The translations under genes were made by a program, and so were the position numbers. DNA of 7,680 bases from an uncultured Mycoplasmataceae bacterium. GTDB taxonomy: Bacteria; Bacillota_I; Bacilli_A; Mycoplasmatales; Mycoplasmoidaceae. Location: the NCBI GenBank assembly GCA_900316595.1, contig ONDN01000066.1, forward strand, positions 1-7,680, written 5' to 3'. Positions 1 to 7,587 of this stretch are shown in pieces (positions within the stretch are counted from its first letter, which is position 1; every line of letters begins with the position of its first letter). The notes under the pieces are model-generated. The model saw nothing but the letters and a program-made list of their open reading frames with translations, made no database searches and was not told where the DNA came from.

Positions 1-1
1 A

Positions 2-379
2 ATGTTATCTAATACATCCAATCTTGATGATATTATGTATTTGTTTCATTTACATTCTCAAACATTAACTGCTAGGTTTTGGAGAGAGAATCATAATGGT
101 CTTGTTATTGAGATCAATTCTCAATTTGCATGTAAAGGTAAAAGTATTGAATTTATATCTAATTACTATGGTATCACTTTAAATCACTGTATCTCTTTTG
201 GTGATGGCGATAATGATGTGGAAATGTTAACTACAGCATGACATAGTTTTGCAATGAAAAATGCAACTAGAACAGCAAAAATATACGCAAGATATATTAC
301 TGAATATGATAATGATAATTGTGGTGTAGCTAGGGAGCTAATAAAATTTTTTAAGTTAAAGGGGTATAATAATAAGTAA
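2..379 (+). CDS. Cof-type HAD-IIB family phosphatase, C-terminal part (5' end outside window)
   Basis: The last 125 residues of a haloacid-dehalogenase superfamily hydrolase are visible; the reading frame is open at the left edge, so the N-terminal nucleophile motif (DxD) and most of the cap domain are missing. What is seen is the motif III lysine in ACKGKSIEF (Lys46 of the visible part), then motif IV GDGDND (67-72), which binds Mg2+, followed by EML and AWHSFAMKNA, the usual Cof-family ending. The frame continues through TGA at 239-241, read as Trp at exactly the place where these proteins run on (A-W-H-S-F-A-M), and stops at TAA 377-379. Cof-like enzymes are cytosolic phosphatases acting on small sugar phosphates, nucleotides or cofactors; the substrate cannot be told from the fragment. 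The next gene starts 4 bases downstream, so the two are probably co-transcribed. Confidence 0.88.
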
Positions 380-383
380 CACT

Positions 384-650
384 ATGACAAAAAAGTATAA
401 ATATAAACCTCAACAAACATGTTCTCAATTAATGGAGATATGGATTAAAGATGACAGGATTATTGAAAAGGTAAAAATTACTGGAGGTTGTCCAGGTAAT
501 ACCATAGGTGTTTCTAAATTAGTTGCAGGTCGTAGTATAGATGAAGTTATTAATACATTGAAGGGCATCCCATGTAGAAATAAACCTACTTCATGCCCTG
601 ATCAATTAGCTATAGCTTTAAATATGATTAAAAATCATGAATTAGAATAA
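384..650 (+). CDS. TSCPD domain-containing small protein (TIGR03905-like)
   Basis: An 88-residue protein that matches the small stand-alone TSCPD family. The diagnostic TSCPD motif lies at residues 69-73, preceded by GGCPGN (34-39) and followed by QLAIAL. Four cysteines (13, 36, 64, 71) sit at the positions usually conserved, which suggests a bound metal or a redox role, but the function is not known. The domain also occurs at the C-terminus of some ribonucleotide reductases, so a link to nucleotide metabolism is possible but unproven. The ATG is 4 bases after the upstream stop and has no clear Shine-Dalgarno sequence, so translation may depend on coupling. It contains one TGG Trp codon and no TGA. 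Confidence 0.85.
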   Translation: MTKKYKYKPQQTCSQLMEIWIKDDRIIEKVKITGGCPGNTIGVSKLVAGRSIDEVINTLKGIPCRNKPTSCPDQLAIALNMIKNHELE

Positions 651-660
651 AGAAAATAAT

Positions 661-2142
661 ATGAGCATTCGAAAATTTAACGACCAAGAACTTACTAGAC
701 GCAACCGTCTAAAAGAATTACAACAAAATAATAATGATCCATTTAAAAACGAAAAATTTGTTCGTAATTTTAATACTAAAAGTTTTAATGAAAAATACCA
801 GGATTCTACCAAAGAAGAATTACATAATTCAAATGATAAAGTTTTAATTGCTGGTAGAATAATGGCAATTAGACAAACATTTGGTGTCATTAAAGATTTT
901 TACGGAACTGCTCAATTTTACTTAAATAAAAAAGCCATCCCAGAACAAAAATTTAAAGAATTTAAAAAACTTGATATTGGTGATATTATAGGCATTCAAG
1001 GAACACCAATGAAAACTAATACTGGACAAGTTACAGTAAATATTCAAGATTTCGTACTATTATCCAAATCATTGAAACCACTACCAGAAAAATGACATGG
1101 ATTAGTTGATGAAGAAATTCGAGCAAGGCATCGTTATGTTGATTTAATCATGAATGATGATTCAATGAAAACATTTGTTTTACGTAGCAAAATTATTTCA
1201 TTAATTCGTAAATTTATGGATGAAAATGGTTATTTAGAAGTTGAAACACCTGTATTGCAACCCATTCTTGGTGGTGCTGCAGCAAAACCATTTGTTACAC
1301 ATCATAATGCACTTGACCGTGAATATTATTTAAGAATTGCCACTGAACTTCCATTAAAAAAATTAATTGTTGGTGGTTTTGAGAAAGTATATGAAATTGG
1401 CCGTATTTTTCGAAATGAAGGTATGGATGCTACACATAATCCAGAATTTACAAGTTTGGAAGCATATACTGCATATGCATCGATGGATGATATGATGGAT
1501 TTAACTGAAAAATTATATCGTTATATTGCTAATGGTATCGGTAAAACAAAATTAACTTATAAGAATGTTGAAATAGATTTTTCTAAACCTTTCAAACGAA
1601 TAACAATGATTGATGTTATAAAACAAGCAACTAATATAGATTTTAATACTGTTAAAACTGATAATGAAGCAATAGAAATTGCTAAAAAATTAAAGTTAGA
1701 ACTTTTACCTCATGAAAAAAATCGTGGTCATATAATTGCTAAAATCTTTGATGAATTTGGCGAAAAATTATGTCAGCAACCAACATTTATTTATGAATAT
1801 CCAATTGAAGTTTCACCTTTAGCTAAGAAAAAAGCTGATGATCCAAAAATGACAAGAAGATTTGAATTTTTTATTTGTGGTAAAGAATTTGCTAATGCTT
1901 TTAGCGAATTAAATGACCCTATTGATCAATATGAAAGATTTGAAAATCAATTAAATGAAAAAAACTTAGGTAATGAAGAAGCTAATGAAATGGATATGGA
2001 TTTTATTGAAGCTCTAGAAAATGGTTTACCACCAACTGCAGGTATAGGTTATGGAATTGACCGTTTAGTTATGCTGTTTACAAATAATGAAACAATTCGT
2101 AATGTTTTGTTATTTCCACATATGAAAGATATTAACAAATAA
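661..2142 (+). CDS. lysS: lysyl-tRNA synthetase, class II (LysRS)
   Basis: A full-length 493-residue class II lysyl-tRNA synthetase, the usual bacterial size. It charges tRNA-Lys with lysine using ATP, as a cytosolic homodimer. Residues 61 to about 141 form the OB-fold anticodon-binding domain (starts [10 protein letters not shown]). The PLPEK-W-HGL linker follows; its Trp145 is encoded by TGA at 1093-1095, so the gene looks split in two under the standard code. The catalytic domain shows motif 1 (about 182-210, ending in the LGGAAAKPF loop), motif 2 with [14 protein letters not shown] (starting near Arg248) and motif 3 GIGYGIDR (461-468) with the ATP-contacting arginine 468. ATG at 661 is 10 bases after the previous stop, with only a weak purine stretch (AAAGAAA) as ribosome site. 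The next gene starts 8 bases after the stop. Confidence 0.97.
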
Positions 2143-2150
2143 CAATTGTT

Positions 2151-4235
2151 ATGAGTAAAATTACTCGTAAAAAACCTGCATATATTCGGAAATATGATTA
2201 TATTCGCTATTTCTATCGTCCAAAAGATGAGTGATTCTATTCAACAAAAGATTTAGAAAAATATATTCATGATTTAATATTAACTAATATTCAAAATTCA
2301 TCATTAATTTTTGATGATTTTGATATTGATGATGAAAAAAATCTTGATGGAGAAGAAAGTGAAATTGATACATATTCATTAATTAATGAAATGAAAGCTG
2401 ATGGTGTTGATTTAGATGAAAATGACCCTAAAGTTTTTGAAGGGAATATTATTGATCAAAAATCAAAATTATATATTGAAAAATATTTTGTTGATTATTT
2501 TAATCAAAAAGACATTAATAATATTGATATTATTGATTTTTCAAAACTAAAACTTAATAATGAACAACAATTTGCTAAAACAATGGAATATTTGCAATCA
2601 CATAATTATGCGATTATGTTTCAACCAACATTTATTGCAAGAAATAAGGCCATAGCAAAACCAGATGCTTTAATTAATGATGGTGGTAAATTAATTCTTG
2701 TTGAAACAAAAGGAACAACAAATCCTAAATTTAATCATTTAGTTGATATCTATTATCAAAATCAAATCATTAATGAAGCATTAAAAGAAAAAGACTTTTA
2801 TATTGATGAATATTATTTGTGTATTGTTAAATATGAATTACTAAATTTAAAACAAATAAGTTTTGTTTTAACAAAGAATTGTTCATTAAGCAAATCAGGA
2901 TTTGCCACTCCGAAAGAAGCACAAGAATATATTCATAAATTGTCTTTAAAAGAATCCACAAAAATTAAATCTTTAATAAGAGAGGCGATTAGTGATTTTT
3001 CACCAAATGATACAACAATTAAATCACTTTTACAAAATAAAGCTGAATTATCATCAAAGAGAGCACAAGGAACATTTGAAAAAAAATATAGTTTTTTCTT
3101 TGAAAAAGATGAAACTTTCTGGAAAATAATTGATGAGCTATATGATTACCAAATCGATAATTCATTACCATCTTTAATTCCAAATGATAAATATAATTCT
3201 GAAGTTAAAAATAATGATTATTTACCCCTCCTAAAAGATTATTACTTTTCTCTATGTGATAAAAACGGAAATAGTAAATATCCATCATTACAATTTTCTG
3301 GTCATTTAATTAAAATAAATCAAGCAATACACCTTTACAGAGATTATCACTTAGAAAACTTATCATTTGATAAGTTTATTTCTGAACTTGCAACTAACAA
3401 TGAACTTTTTGATGAACAATATAAAAAAAGTGATGCACTATCTAGATACTTAAAATATATATGTAAAGATAATAAAATATTAACTTATGCCATTCGAAAT
3501 GGGACTCAGAACTACTTTGACAAACTGAAATCAAAAAAAGTCTATTTTGATTTTGAATCACTAAATATAGCAACTAGAGTTGTTGATAATTATCCGCCAT
3601 TTATGCAAGTAGTTAACCAAGTATCAGTTATCTTTGATCATGGCGATAAAAATTTAAAATTACTTCCATTTGTTATTATTGATCCGATTAATGGAATTAA
3701 TAAAAATGATTTTAAAAAAATAATTGATAGTATTTTACCTAATAATGATTTAGAGATTTGCAAACAATATTCATACGTTGTTTATAACAAAAATTTTGAA
3801 TGTATTAGATTAAGAGAAATGGCAAAGTATATTAATGAAGATGAGTATTTTAAAAAGGTTAGTATTATTGTCGAAAATATCTATGATTTAGCTGATTTCT
3901 TTAATATTAGTTCAGCAAAGCTGAATTGCCAAATTATATTGAAAGAATTAAAAGGATTTTATTCAATTAAAAAAGTTTTACCACTTGTCGAAAAATATGA
4001 TTACGAATCATTTAAAACAGCTGGATGTAAAAACTATAAAACTGAATTAGTTCAAATTACTAATGGTAAGGAGGCACAAAATGCTTCAACAAAACGTTTT
4101 TTTAGTTTAATTAGTGATAGTGAGTGAAAAGTAACTGCTGAAAATCTTGGTAAATATTGTGATAATGATGTTCGTGCAATGGTTGCTGTTGAATATTTTG
4201 TCAAAAATATTCTTGATGGTAAAGTGCATCAATAA
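2151..4235 (+). CDS. DUF2779 domain protein: putative RecB-like nuclease fused to DnaQ-like exonuclease domain
   Basis: A 694-residue protein in one frame once TGA at 2232 (Trp28) and 4125 (Trp659) are read through. It starts at ATG 2151, 8 bases after lysS, without a Shine-Dalgarno sequence. After a basic N-terminus and an acidic stretch (about 52-95), residues 150-215 carry a PD-(D/E)XK nuclease pattern: Asp172 (KPDALI), Glu185 and Lys187 (LVETKGTT), then His196 and the Q-containing helix VDIYYQNQIINEA. The C-terminal third matches DUF2779. Asp467 and Glu469 (VYFDFES) resemble Exo I of DEDD exonucleases, YNKNFE (545-550) lies in the Exo II region, and Tyr669-x3-Asp673 (YCDND) resembles Exo III of the DEDDy type. 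Between come YDLADFF (from 578) and GFYSIKKVLPL. A role in DNA or RNA processing or repair is inferred; no substrate is known to me. No insertion or frame damage is seen. Confidence 0.85.
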
Positions 4236-4236
4236 A

Positions 4237-6102
4237 TTATTCATTTATAAGCACAAAATTGTTTTTAACAATTTCCTTAATAATGCAATTATTAATATAT
4301 TTTTTATATTTTAAGGTTAAGTTATTAAAATATTTATCAAAAATAATTATTTTGTTTTTAGATTCAAATAGTTTTAAAACATTAAGCATAATAATTTCAT
4401 TAATGTCTTTTGGATTTTCTATTTTAATATTGAACTTTTTAATACAATTCAAAATTGCCTTATTAGAAATAGAATCATAATCAAATTTTTCAATCAAGAA
4501 ATTATTTTTATTATTGAAATAACAAATAGTTGTATTCAGTCAATTCTGATTTATTTTTATTGTATCAAAATCATTGATTTTGACACTATAATTTTCTAGT
4601 TGGTGGTGATTTAATAAACTATCAGTTAATTCAGAAAAATTATCTCTATGGTATGTTTTTCCATTCATCAAATTTGTTGTTTTCTTAGCTTTAATTTCTT
4701 TAATTGTGTTAATCTTTTCAATAACCCTATTTGATTTATTAGTGATATTATCAATTTCACAAAATTCATCATAGATAACACGCATTTTTTTATAAATAAA
4801 TCTTTGTCCAAAGAAATTAGACATTTCAGAAACGCTACTTGACAATATTAATTGTGTATTAATGATAAAAAGAATTTCACCAATTGAAAAGTTATTATTC
4901 TTTCAAATCATAACTATACTAGCAAAGCTAGTGATAATAAACAATAAATCATTAAAGAGATTGAATATCAAAGATAGTTTAGATGAAATTATTGACTGAA
5001 ATGAATTATTCCTTAAACTAACATTAAATTCATTATTCAAACCTTCTTTTAGCTTTTCATTAATATAGCAATTATTACATTTTTTATTTTGAATATATTG
5101 ATTAGAATAAATGCTAATAGAACTAGCATTCTTTATATTATTTTCTAGACTTCGTTTTTGAAAATTTAGGTTAATTATTGAGTAGAATATTTGAAACAAA
5201 ATTATAACAATAAATAAAATCAAAAAATAAATACTGTTTGATATCAAAATACATAAGCATACTAAGCCGATGAGAATATTAGACACTAAATTAGGTATGG
5301 CAATAATATTAAAATTGCAAATTGTAATCATGGCATTATTTAAAATAAAAAAGTTATTTTTATTTACTTTATTAAAAAATCCATTTTTCTTATTGAATAA
5401 ATTATCAAATAATTTAGATTTATAAAAATAATATTGCTCTTTTAATTGTCTGCTATTTAAATAAGTTAATAAATAATTAAACAAATGCTTTAAAGAACTA
5501 ATAATTGCAAAACTAAAACAAACTATGACTAAATTTTTAACATTTTGGCTAATTACACATAAATCAAGAACATAATTCATGAATAAACCAAAGCAAATAC
5601 TTAATGAAGCAATTAATATATTAATTAATGTAAACAATAAAAATAATTTAACATCCAAATAATTGATTCACTTTTTACTATTTAATTTTGTTAATTTATT
5701 AGATTTAATTTTGCTAATTTTAATAAAAATATTAGCAAAGACTTTAGCTAATTCTTCAAAACTAAGAATATATTCGCCTTTAGCAGAATCATAAATTTTA
5801 ATTCCTTTATTGACTCTCTTAGCAATAACAAAATGATTATTATTGTTATTAAAAATAACAAGAACAAAGTAATCACTAATATTTAGTTTTTCCAATTCTA
5901 TTATGTTTGTTTCATATGTTTCAGCCAAAATACCATATTTAAAACATAATGCTTCAAATTCAAAAATACTTAAACCATAAGAAGTGAGATTCGCATCTGT
6001 CAATATTTGATTAAAATTGCTATTTTTAAAATAGTATTTTGTTAAACTATTAATTACACAAATTCCGCAATGATTTTCGTGATGCTGATAAGTTATATCC
6101 AT
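4237..6102 (-). CDS. C39 peptidase-containing ABC exporter with degenerate ATP-binding domain
   Basis: A 621-residue protein in a single frame through three TGA Trp codons (Trp145, 400, 521). Residues 1 to about 130 are a C39 peptidase, the kind that cuts leader peptides of bacteriocin-like substrates: Gln6, catalytic Cys12 (NHCGICV), His90 (HFVIAKR) and Asp105 (YDSAKGE) are all present. Six membrane segments follow (about 153-178, 190-213, 269-288, 291-310, 378-399, 405-421), as in a type 1 ABC exporter half. The last 170 residues line up loosely with an ATP-binding domain, but Walker A is replaced by NGKTYHRDNF (480-489), LSGGQ by roughly KDINE (565-569), and the Glu after Walker B Asp589 is Lys590 (IIIFDK). 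The start ATG (6102-6100) is chosen because C39 domains begin just before the QxxxxxC motif; the open frame extends to 6144 but runs into the rpsO terminator. No Shine-Dalgarno sequence is visible. I recall similar C39 ABC proteins from Mycoplasma bovis-type species. Confidence 0.85.
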
Positions 6103-6116
6103 CAATAATATAAAAT

Positions 6117-6149
6117 GAAAAAATAGTGTTTTTTTGCAAAACACTATTT
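6117..6149 (-). terminator. Rho-independent terminator after rpsO
   Basis: A perfect 12-bp inverted repeat (AAATAGTGTTTT at 6121-6132 and its complement at 6138-6149) encloses a 5-base loop. On the - strand it is followed at once by a run of T (toward 6117). It lies 18 bases after the rpsO stop and should end the rplJ-rplL-rpsO transcript. It also sits directly upstream of the C39 exporter start (18 bases away), so that gene must rely on read-through or on a promoter inside or beside the hairpin. Confidence 0.85.
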
Positions 6150-6167
6150 AATCGTTGTTTATATTAT

Positions 6168-6437
6168 TTAATTTCTTAAACCCAGTTCTTTAACTATTTT
6201 GTGGTATGATTCAATATCACTTTTCATTAAGTAGTTTAATAAATGCCTACGTTGTTGAACTTTCTTATATAAACCTCTTTTTGATGAGTGATCTTTATGA
6301 TTGGCATTTACATGTAATGTAATTGAATTAATTTCAGCTGTAAGAATTGCTACTTGAGTAGCAACTGATCCAGTGTTTTTGCTATTACCACCATATTGTT
6401 TGACTAATTGTGCTTTAAATTCTTTAGAAATTGCCAT
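6168..6437 (-). CDS. rpsO: 30S ribosomal protein S15
   Basis: An 89-residue S15, the exact length usual for bacteria. Recognisable family segments include [15 protein letters not shown] (residues about 22-36), [18 protein letters not shown] (about 50-67, contacts 16S rRNA and nucleates the central domain of the 30S platform) and the ending [12 protein letters not shown]. It starts with ATG 22 bases after the rplL stop; the leader holds only a weak, distant purine run (AGAG), so translation is probably coupled to the abundant rplL mRNA. It is the last gene of the L10 operon, followed by a strong terminator. Bacterial rpsO is more often next to pnp or stands alone. Confidence 0.97.
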   Translation of the reverse strand: MAISKEFKAQLVKQYGGNSKNTGSVATQVAILTAEINSITLHVNANHKDHSSKRGLYKKVQQRRHLLNYLMKSDIESYHKIVKELGLRN

Positions 6438-6459
6438 GTTTATTTATTAATACTCTAAA

Positions 6460-6831
6460 TTATTCAGCTTCAACTTTAACTTTAGCACCAACAGCTTCAA
6501 ATTTTTTCTTTAATTCTTCAGCTTCTTCTGGTTTTAAACCATCTTTAATCTTAGCTGGAAGTTTTTCAACTGCTGTTTTAGCTTCCATTAAACCAACACC
6601 TGTTGCTTCACGGTATGCTTTAATAACAGCAACTTTGTTTGCACCAGCATCAATTAAACTAATTTTTACACTTGTAGGTGCTTCAGCTTGTGTTGCTGTA
6701 GCAGCTGCAGCTACTGGAGCAGCAGCACTAACACCAAATTCTGTTTCGATAGCTTTAATTAAATCATTTATTTCTAATAAAGTCATTTCCTTTAATGAAT
6801 TAATAATTTCATCTTTAGATAATTTTGCCAT
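6460..6831 (-). CDS. rplL: 50S ribosomal protein L7/L12
   Basis: A 123-residue L7/L12, typical length. The N-terminal dimerisation domain (about 1-33, [14 protein letters not shown]) docks on L10. An alanine-rich flexible hinge (about 35-52) follows, then the globular C-terminal domain that recruits translation factors, with the signature [24 protein letters not shown]. It begins at ATG 6831-6829 behind a textbook AAGGAG (6844-6839) with a 7-base spacer, the strongest ribosome site of the operon. This fits the need for several L12 copies per L10. It lies 24 bases after the rplJ stop. Base composition is less AT-rich than the neighbouring exporter, as expected for a highly expressed gene. Confidence 0.98.
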   Translation of the reverse strand: MAKLSKDEIINSLKEMTLLEINDLIKAIETEFGVSAAAPVAAAATATQAEAPTSVKISLIDAGANKVAVIKAYREATGVGLMEAKTAVEKLPAKIKDGLKPEEAEELKKKFEAVGAKVKVEAE

Positions 6832-6855
6832 ATTTATTCTCCTTAATATTAATAA

Positions 6856-7341
6856 TTATTGTGATTTCTTTTCACTAATTGATTTTAAACCGTAAAGAAA
6901 ATTACGGATTGGACCTTGTAAACAAGATAAAAGCATAGAATATAGACCATTTCTTGATGGAATATTAGCTATTTGTGCTAACTGATCTGGAAGAATAGCT
7001 TCTTTACCAATTACTCCACACTTATAAACTACTTGTTTAAATTCAACCATTAATTTATGAACTTCTTTAAATGGAACAACTTCATCACCATGTGCAATGA
7101 TGATAGCATTTGGACCTGAAAGTTCAGTTAATGATACATTAGCAAGTTTAAATGCACGATTAAAGATATTGTTCTTTGCAACATGCATTTTAGCATTAGA
7201 TTTATGTAACTCGCGTCTTACTTGAGCAATAACCTTTGCAGGAACTGTATGATACTCAAAAGCAAGAATGCTTGTCGAACCTTTAAGATCACTAACTAAT
7301 GCTTCAACATCATTAATCTTTTCTTGAATTATTGCTTTCAC
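6856..7341 (-). CDS. rplJ: 50S ribosomal protein L10
   Basis: A 161-residue L10. The N-terminal RNA-binding domain shows the usual layout (VEALVSDLKGSTSILAFEYHT, then RRELHKSNAKMHVAKNNI and the AFK segment). The C-terminal helix that carries L12 dimers ends in SISEKKSQ. L10 binds 23S rRNA at the stalk base and, with L12, can bind its own mRNA leader. The open frame reaches a TTG at 7368, but I choose the GTG at 7341-7339: family members start at MKAIIQEKI, and the Shine-Dalgarno sequence (AGAAAGGA, 7356-7349) lies inside the longer version, 7 bases before the GTG. First gene of the rplJ-rplL-rpsO operon; a leader with an L10-binding element and a terminator lies directly upstream. Confidence 0.96.
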   Translation of the reverse strand: MKAIIQEKINDVEALVSDLKGSTSILAFEYHTVPAKVIAQVRRELHKSNAKMHVAKNNIFNRAFKLANVSLTELSGPNAIIIAHGDEVVPFKEVHKLMVEFKQVVYKCGVIGKEAILPDQLAQIANIPSRNGLYSMLLSCLQGPIRNFLYGLKSISEKKSQ

Positions 7342-7348
7342 AATCTTT

Positions 7349-7356
7349 TCCTTTCT
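7349..7356 (-). promoter_or_regulatory. Ribosome binding site that fixes the rplJ start
   Basis: On the - strand AGAAAGGA sits 7 bases upstream of GTG 7341-7339. This favours the GTG over the upstream TTG at 7368 as the rplJ start. Confidence 0.75.
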
Positions 7357-7375
7357 TACTTTTTGCAATAGCTTA

Positions 7376-7405
7376 TTAAAAACCTAGCATAATTTATGCC
7401 AGGTT
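7376..7405 (-). terminator. Attenuator terminator in the rplJ leader
   Basis: An 11-bp stem (7395-7405 with 7381-7391, one G-T pair), a 3-base loop and then five T on the - strand form an intrinsic terminator inside the leader, 34 bases before the rplJ GTG. Its 5' arm can pair instead with the CCGAGGTT segment at 7448-7441 (seven pairs, one bulged G). That gives an antiterminator which excludes the terminator. This is the arrangement expected for L10-controlled premature termination, known from the Bacillus subtilis rplJL operon. Confidence 0.8.
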
Positions 7406-7435
7406 TATTATTTAGGGTGTATAAAATTAATCTTT

Positions 7436-7494
7436 TATATAACCTCGGTAACATTATTAAAGCATTGAATGCTCGTTACTGTCTTTGGCATATT
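7436..7494 (-). ncRNA. L10 leader (ribosomal protein L10/L12 mRNA-binding element)
   Basis: The - strand reads GCCAAAGACAGTAACGAG, then a small hairpin GCAT-TCA-ATGC (7472-7462), then CTTAATAATGTTACCGAGGT. The outer stem is GTAAC (7479-7475) with GTTAC (7452-7448). These conserved blocks (AAGACAG, GCTTAA, CCGAGGT) and their order match the L10 leader motif of Firmicutes and Mollicutes, which mimics the L10 site on 23S rRNA. Position between promoter and rplJ supports the call. Boundaries are approximate. Confidence 0.85.
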
Positions 7495-7503
7495 GCAAGA
7501 AAC

Positions 7504-7530
7504 ATTATACTATAAATAATTAATATTCAA
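7504..7530 (-). promoter_or_regulatory. Promoter of the rplJ-rplL-rpsO operon
   Basis: A perfect -10 box TATAAT lies on the - strand at 7509-7504, with a -35-like TTGAAT at 7530-7525 (15-base spacer, slightly short; TTTGAA one base earlier gives 16). The predicted start of transcription is near 7497, just before the L10 leader, which fits well. Confidence 0.7.
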
Positions 7531-7580
7531 ACCAATTTTGGAGTTAAGTCCAAAAGGCTAAGTATACCCCAAAGTGCCCG
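7531..7580. other. GC-richer segment with competing hairpins, function unknown
   Basis: About 44% G+C (22 of 50 bases) inside very AT-rich intergenic DNA. On the + strand TTTTGGA (7536-7542) pairs perfectly with TCCAAAA (7549-7555) around a 6-base loop. The same TTTGG can instead pair with CCAAA at 7569-7573. I see no open reading frame, tRNA or riboswitch class that I recognise. It lies upstream of the + strand gene that begins at 7658 and upstream of the rplJ promoter on the other strand, so it could be a 5' leader or a 3' end of an RNA. Together with the leader, promoter and terminators listed separately, it accounts for the 316-base gap between rplJ and that gene. Confidence 0.4.
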
Positions 7581-7587
7581 TATAAAT

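Noticed and set aside
365..370. TATAAT box preceded by GGGG, a possible internal promoter for the TSCPD gene
   Set aside because: No convincing -35 box upstream, it would leave a leader of only a few bases, and such boxes are common by chance in DNA this AT-rich. The packed operon explains expression.
642..890. Open frame on the - strand opposite lysS
   Set aside because: It is a shadow of lysS, with no start context and no recognisable family.
1093..1095. Apparent split of lysS, the DUF2779 gene, the HAD phosphatase and the exporter into several ORFs by TGA
   Set aside because: All pieces of each gene share one frame, the breaks are TGA only, and conserved family sequence continues straight across (for example PEK-W-HGL in LysRS). 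This is TGA read as Trp, not pseudogenes.
6103..6144. N-terminal extension of the C39 exporter to 6144 (hydrophobic, could pass as a signal segment)
   Set aside because: The extension is encoded by the arm and tail of the rpsO terminator, and C39 domains begin right at MDITYQ. The hydrophobicity comes from the T run.
6431..6895. 154-codon open frame on the + strand opposite rplL
   Set aside because: Antisense shadow of the alanine-rich rplL gene; the composition is explained by the L7/L12 codons and there is no ribosome site.
7342..7368. Longer rplJ product starting at TTG 7368
   Set aside because: The extension contains the Shine-Dalgarno sequence for GTG 7341 and has no counterpart in L10 proteins.
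7541..7552. GGAGTTAAGTCC resembles the GAAGTTAAGC stretch of 5S rRNA
   Set aside because: None of the flanking 5S segments (GAACACAG before, GCCGATGGTA after) is present, so the likeness is short and accidental.
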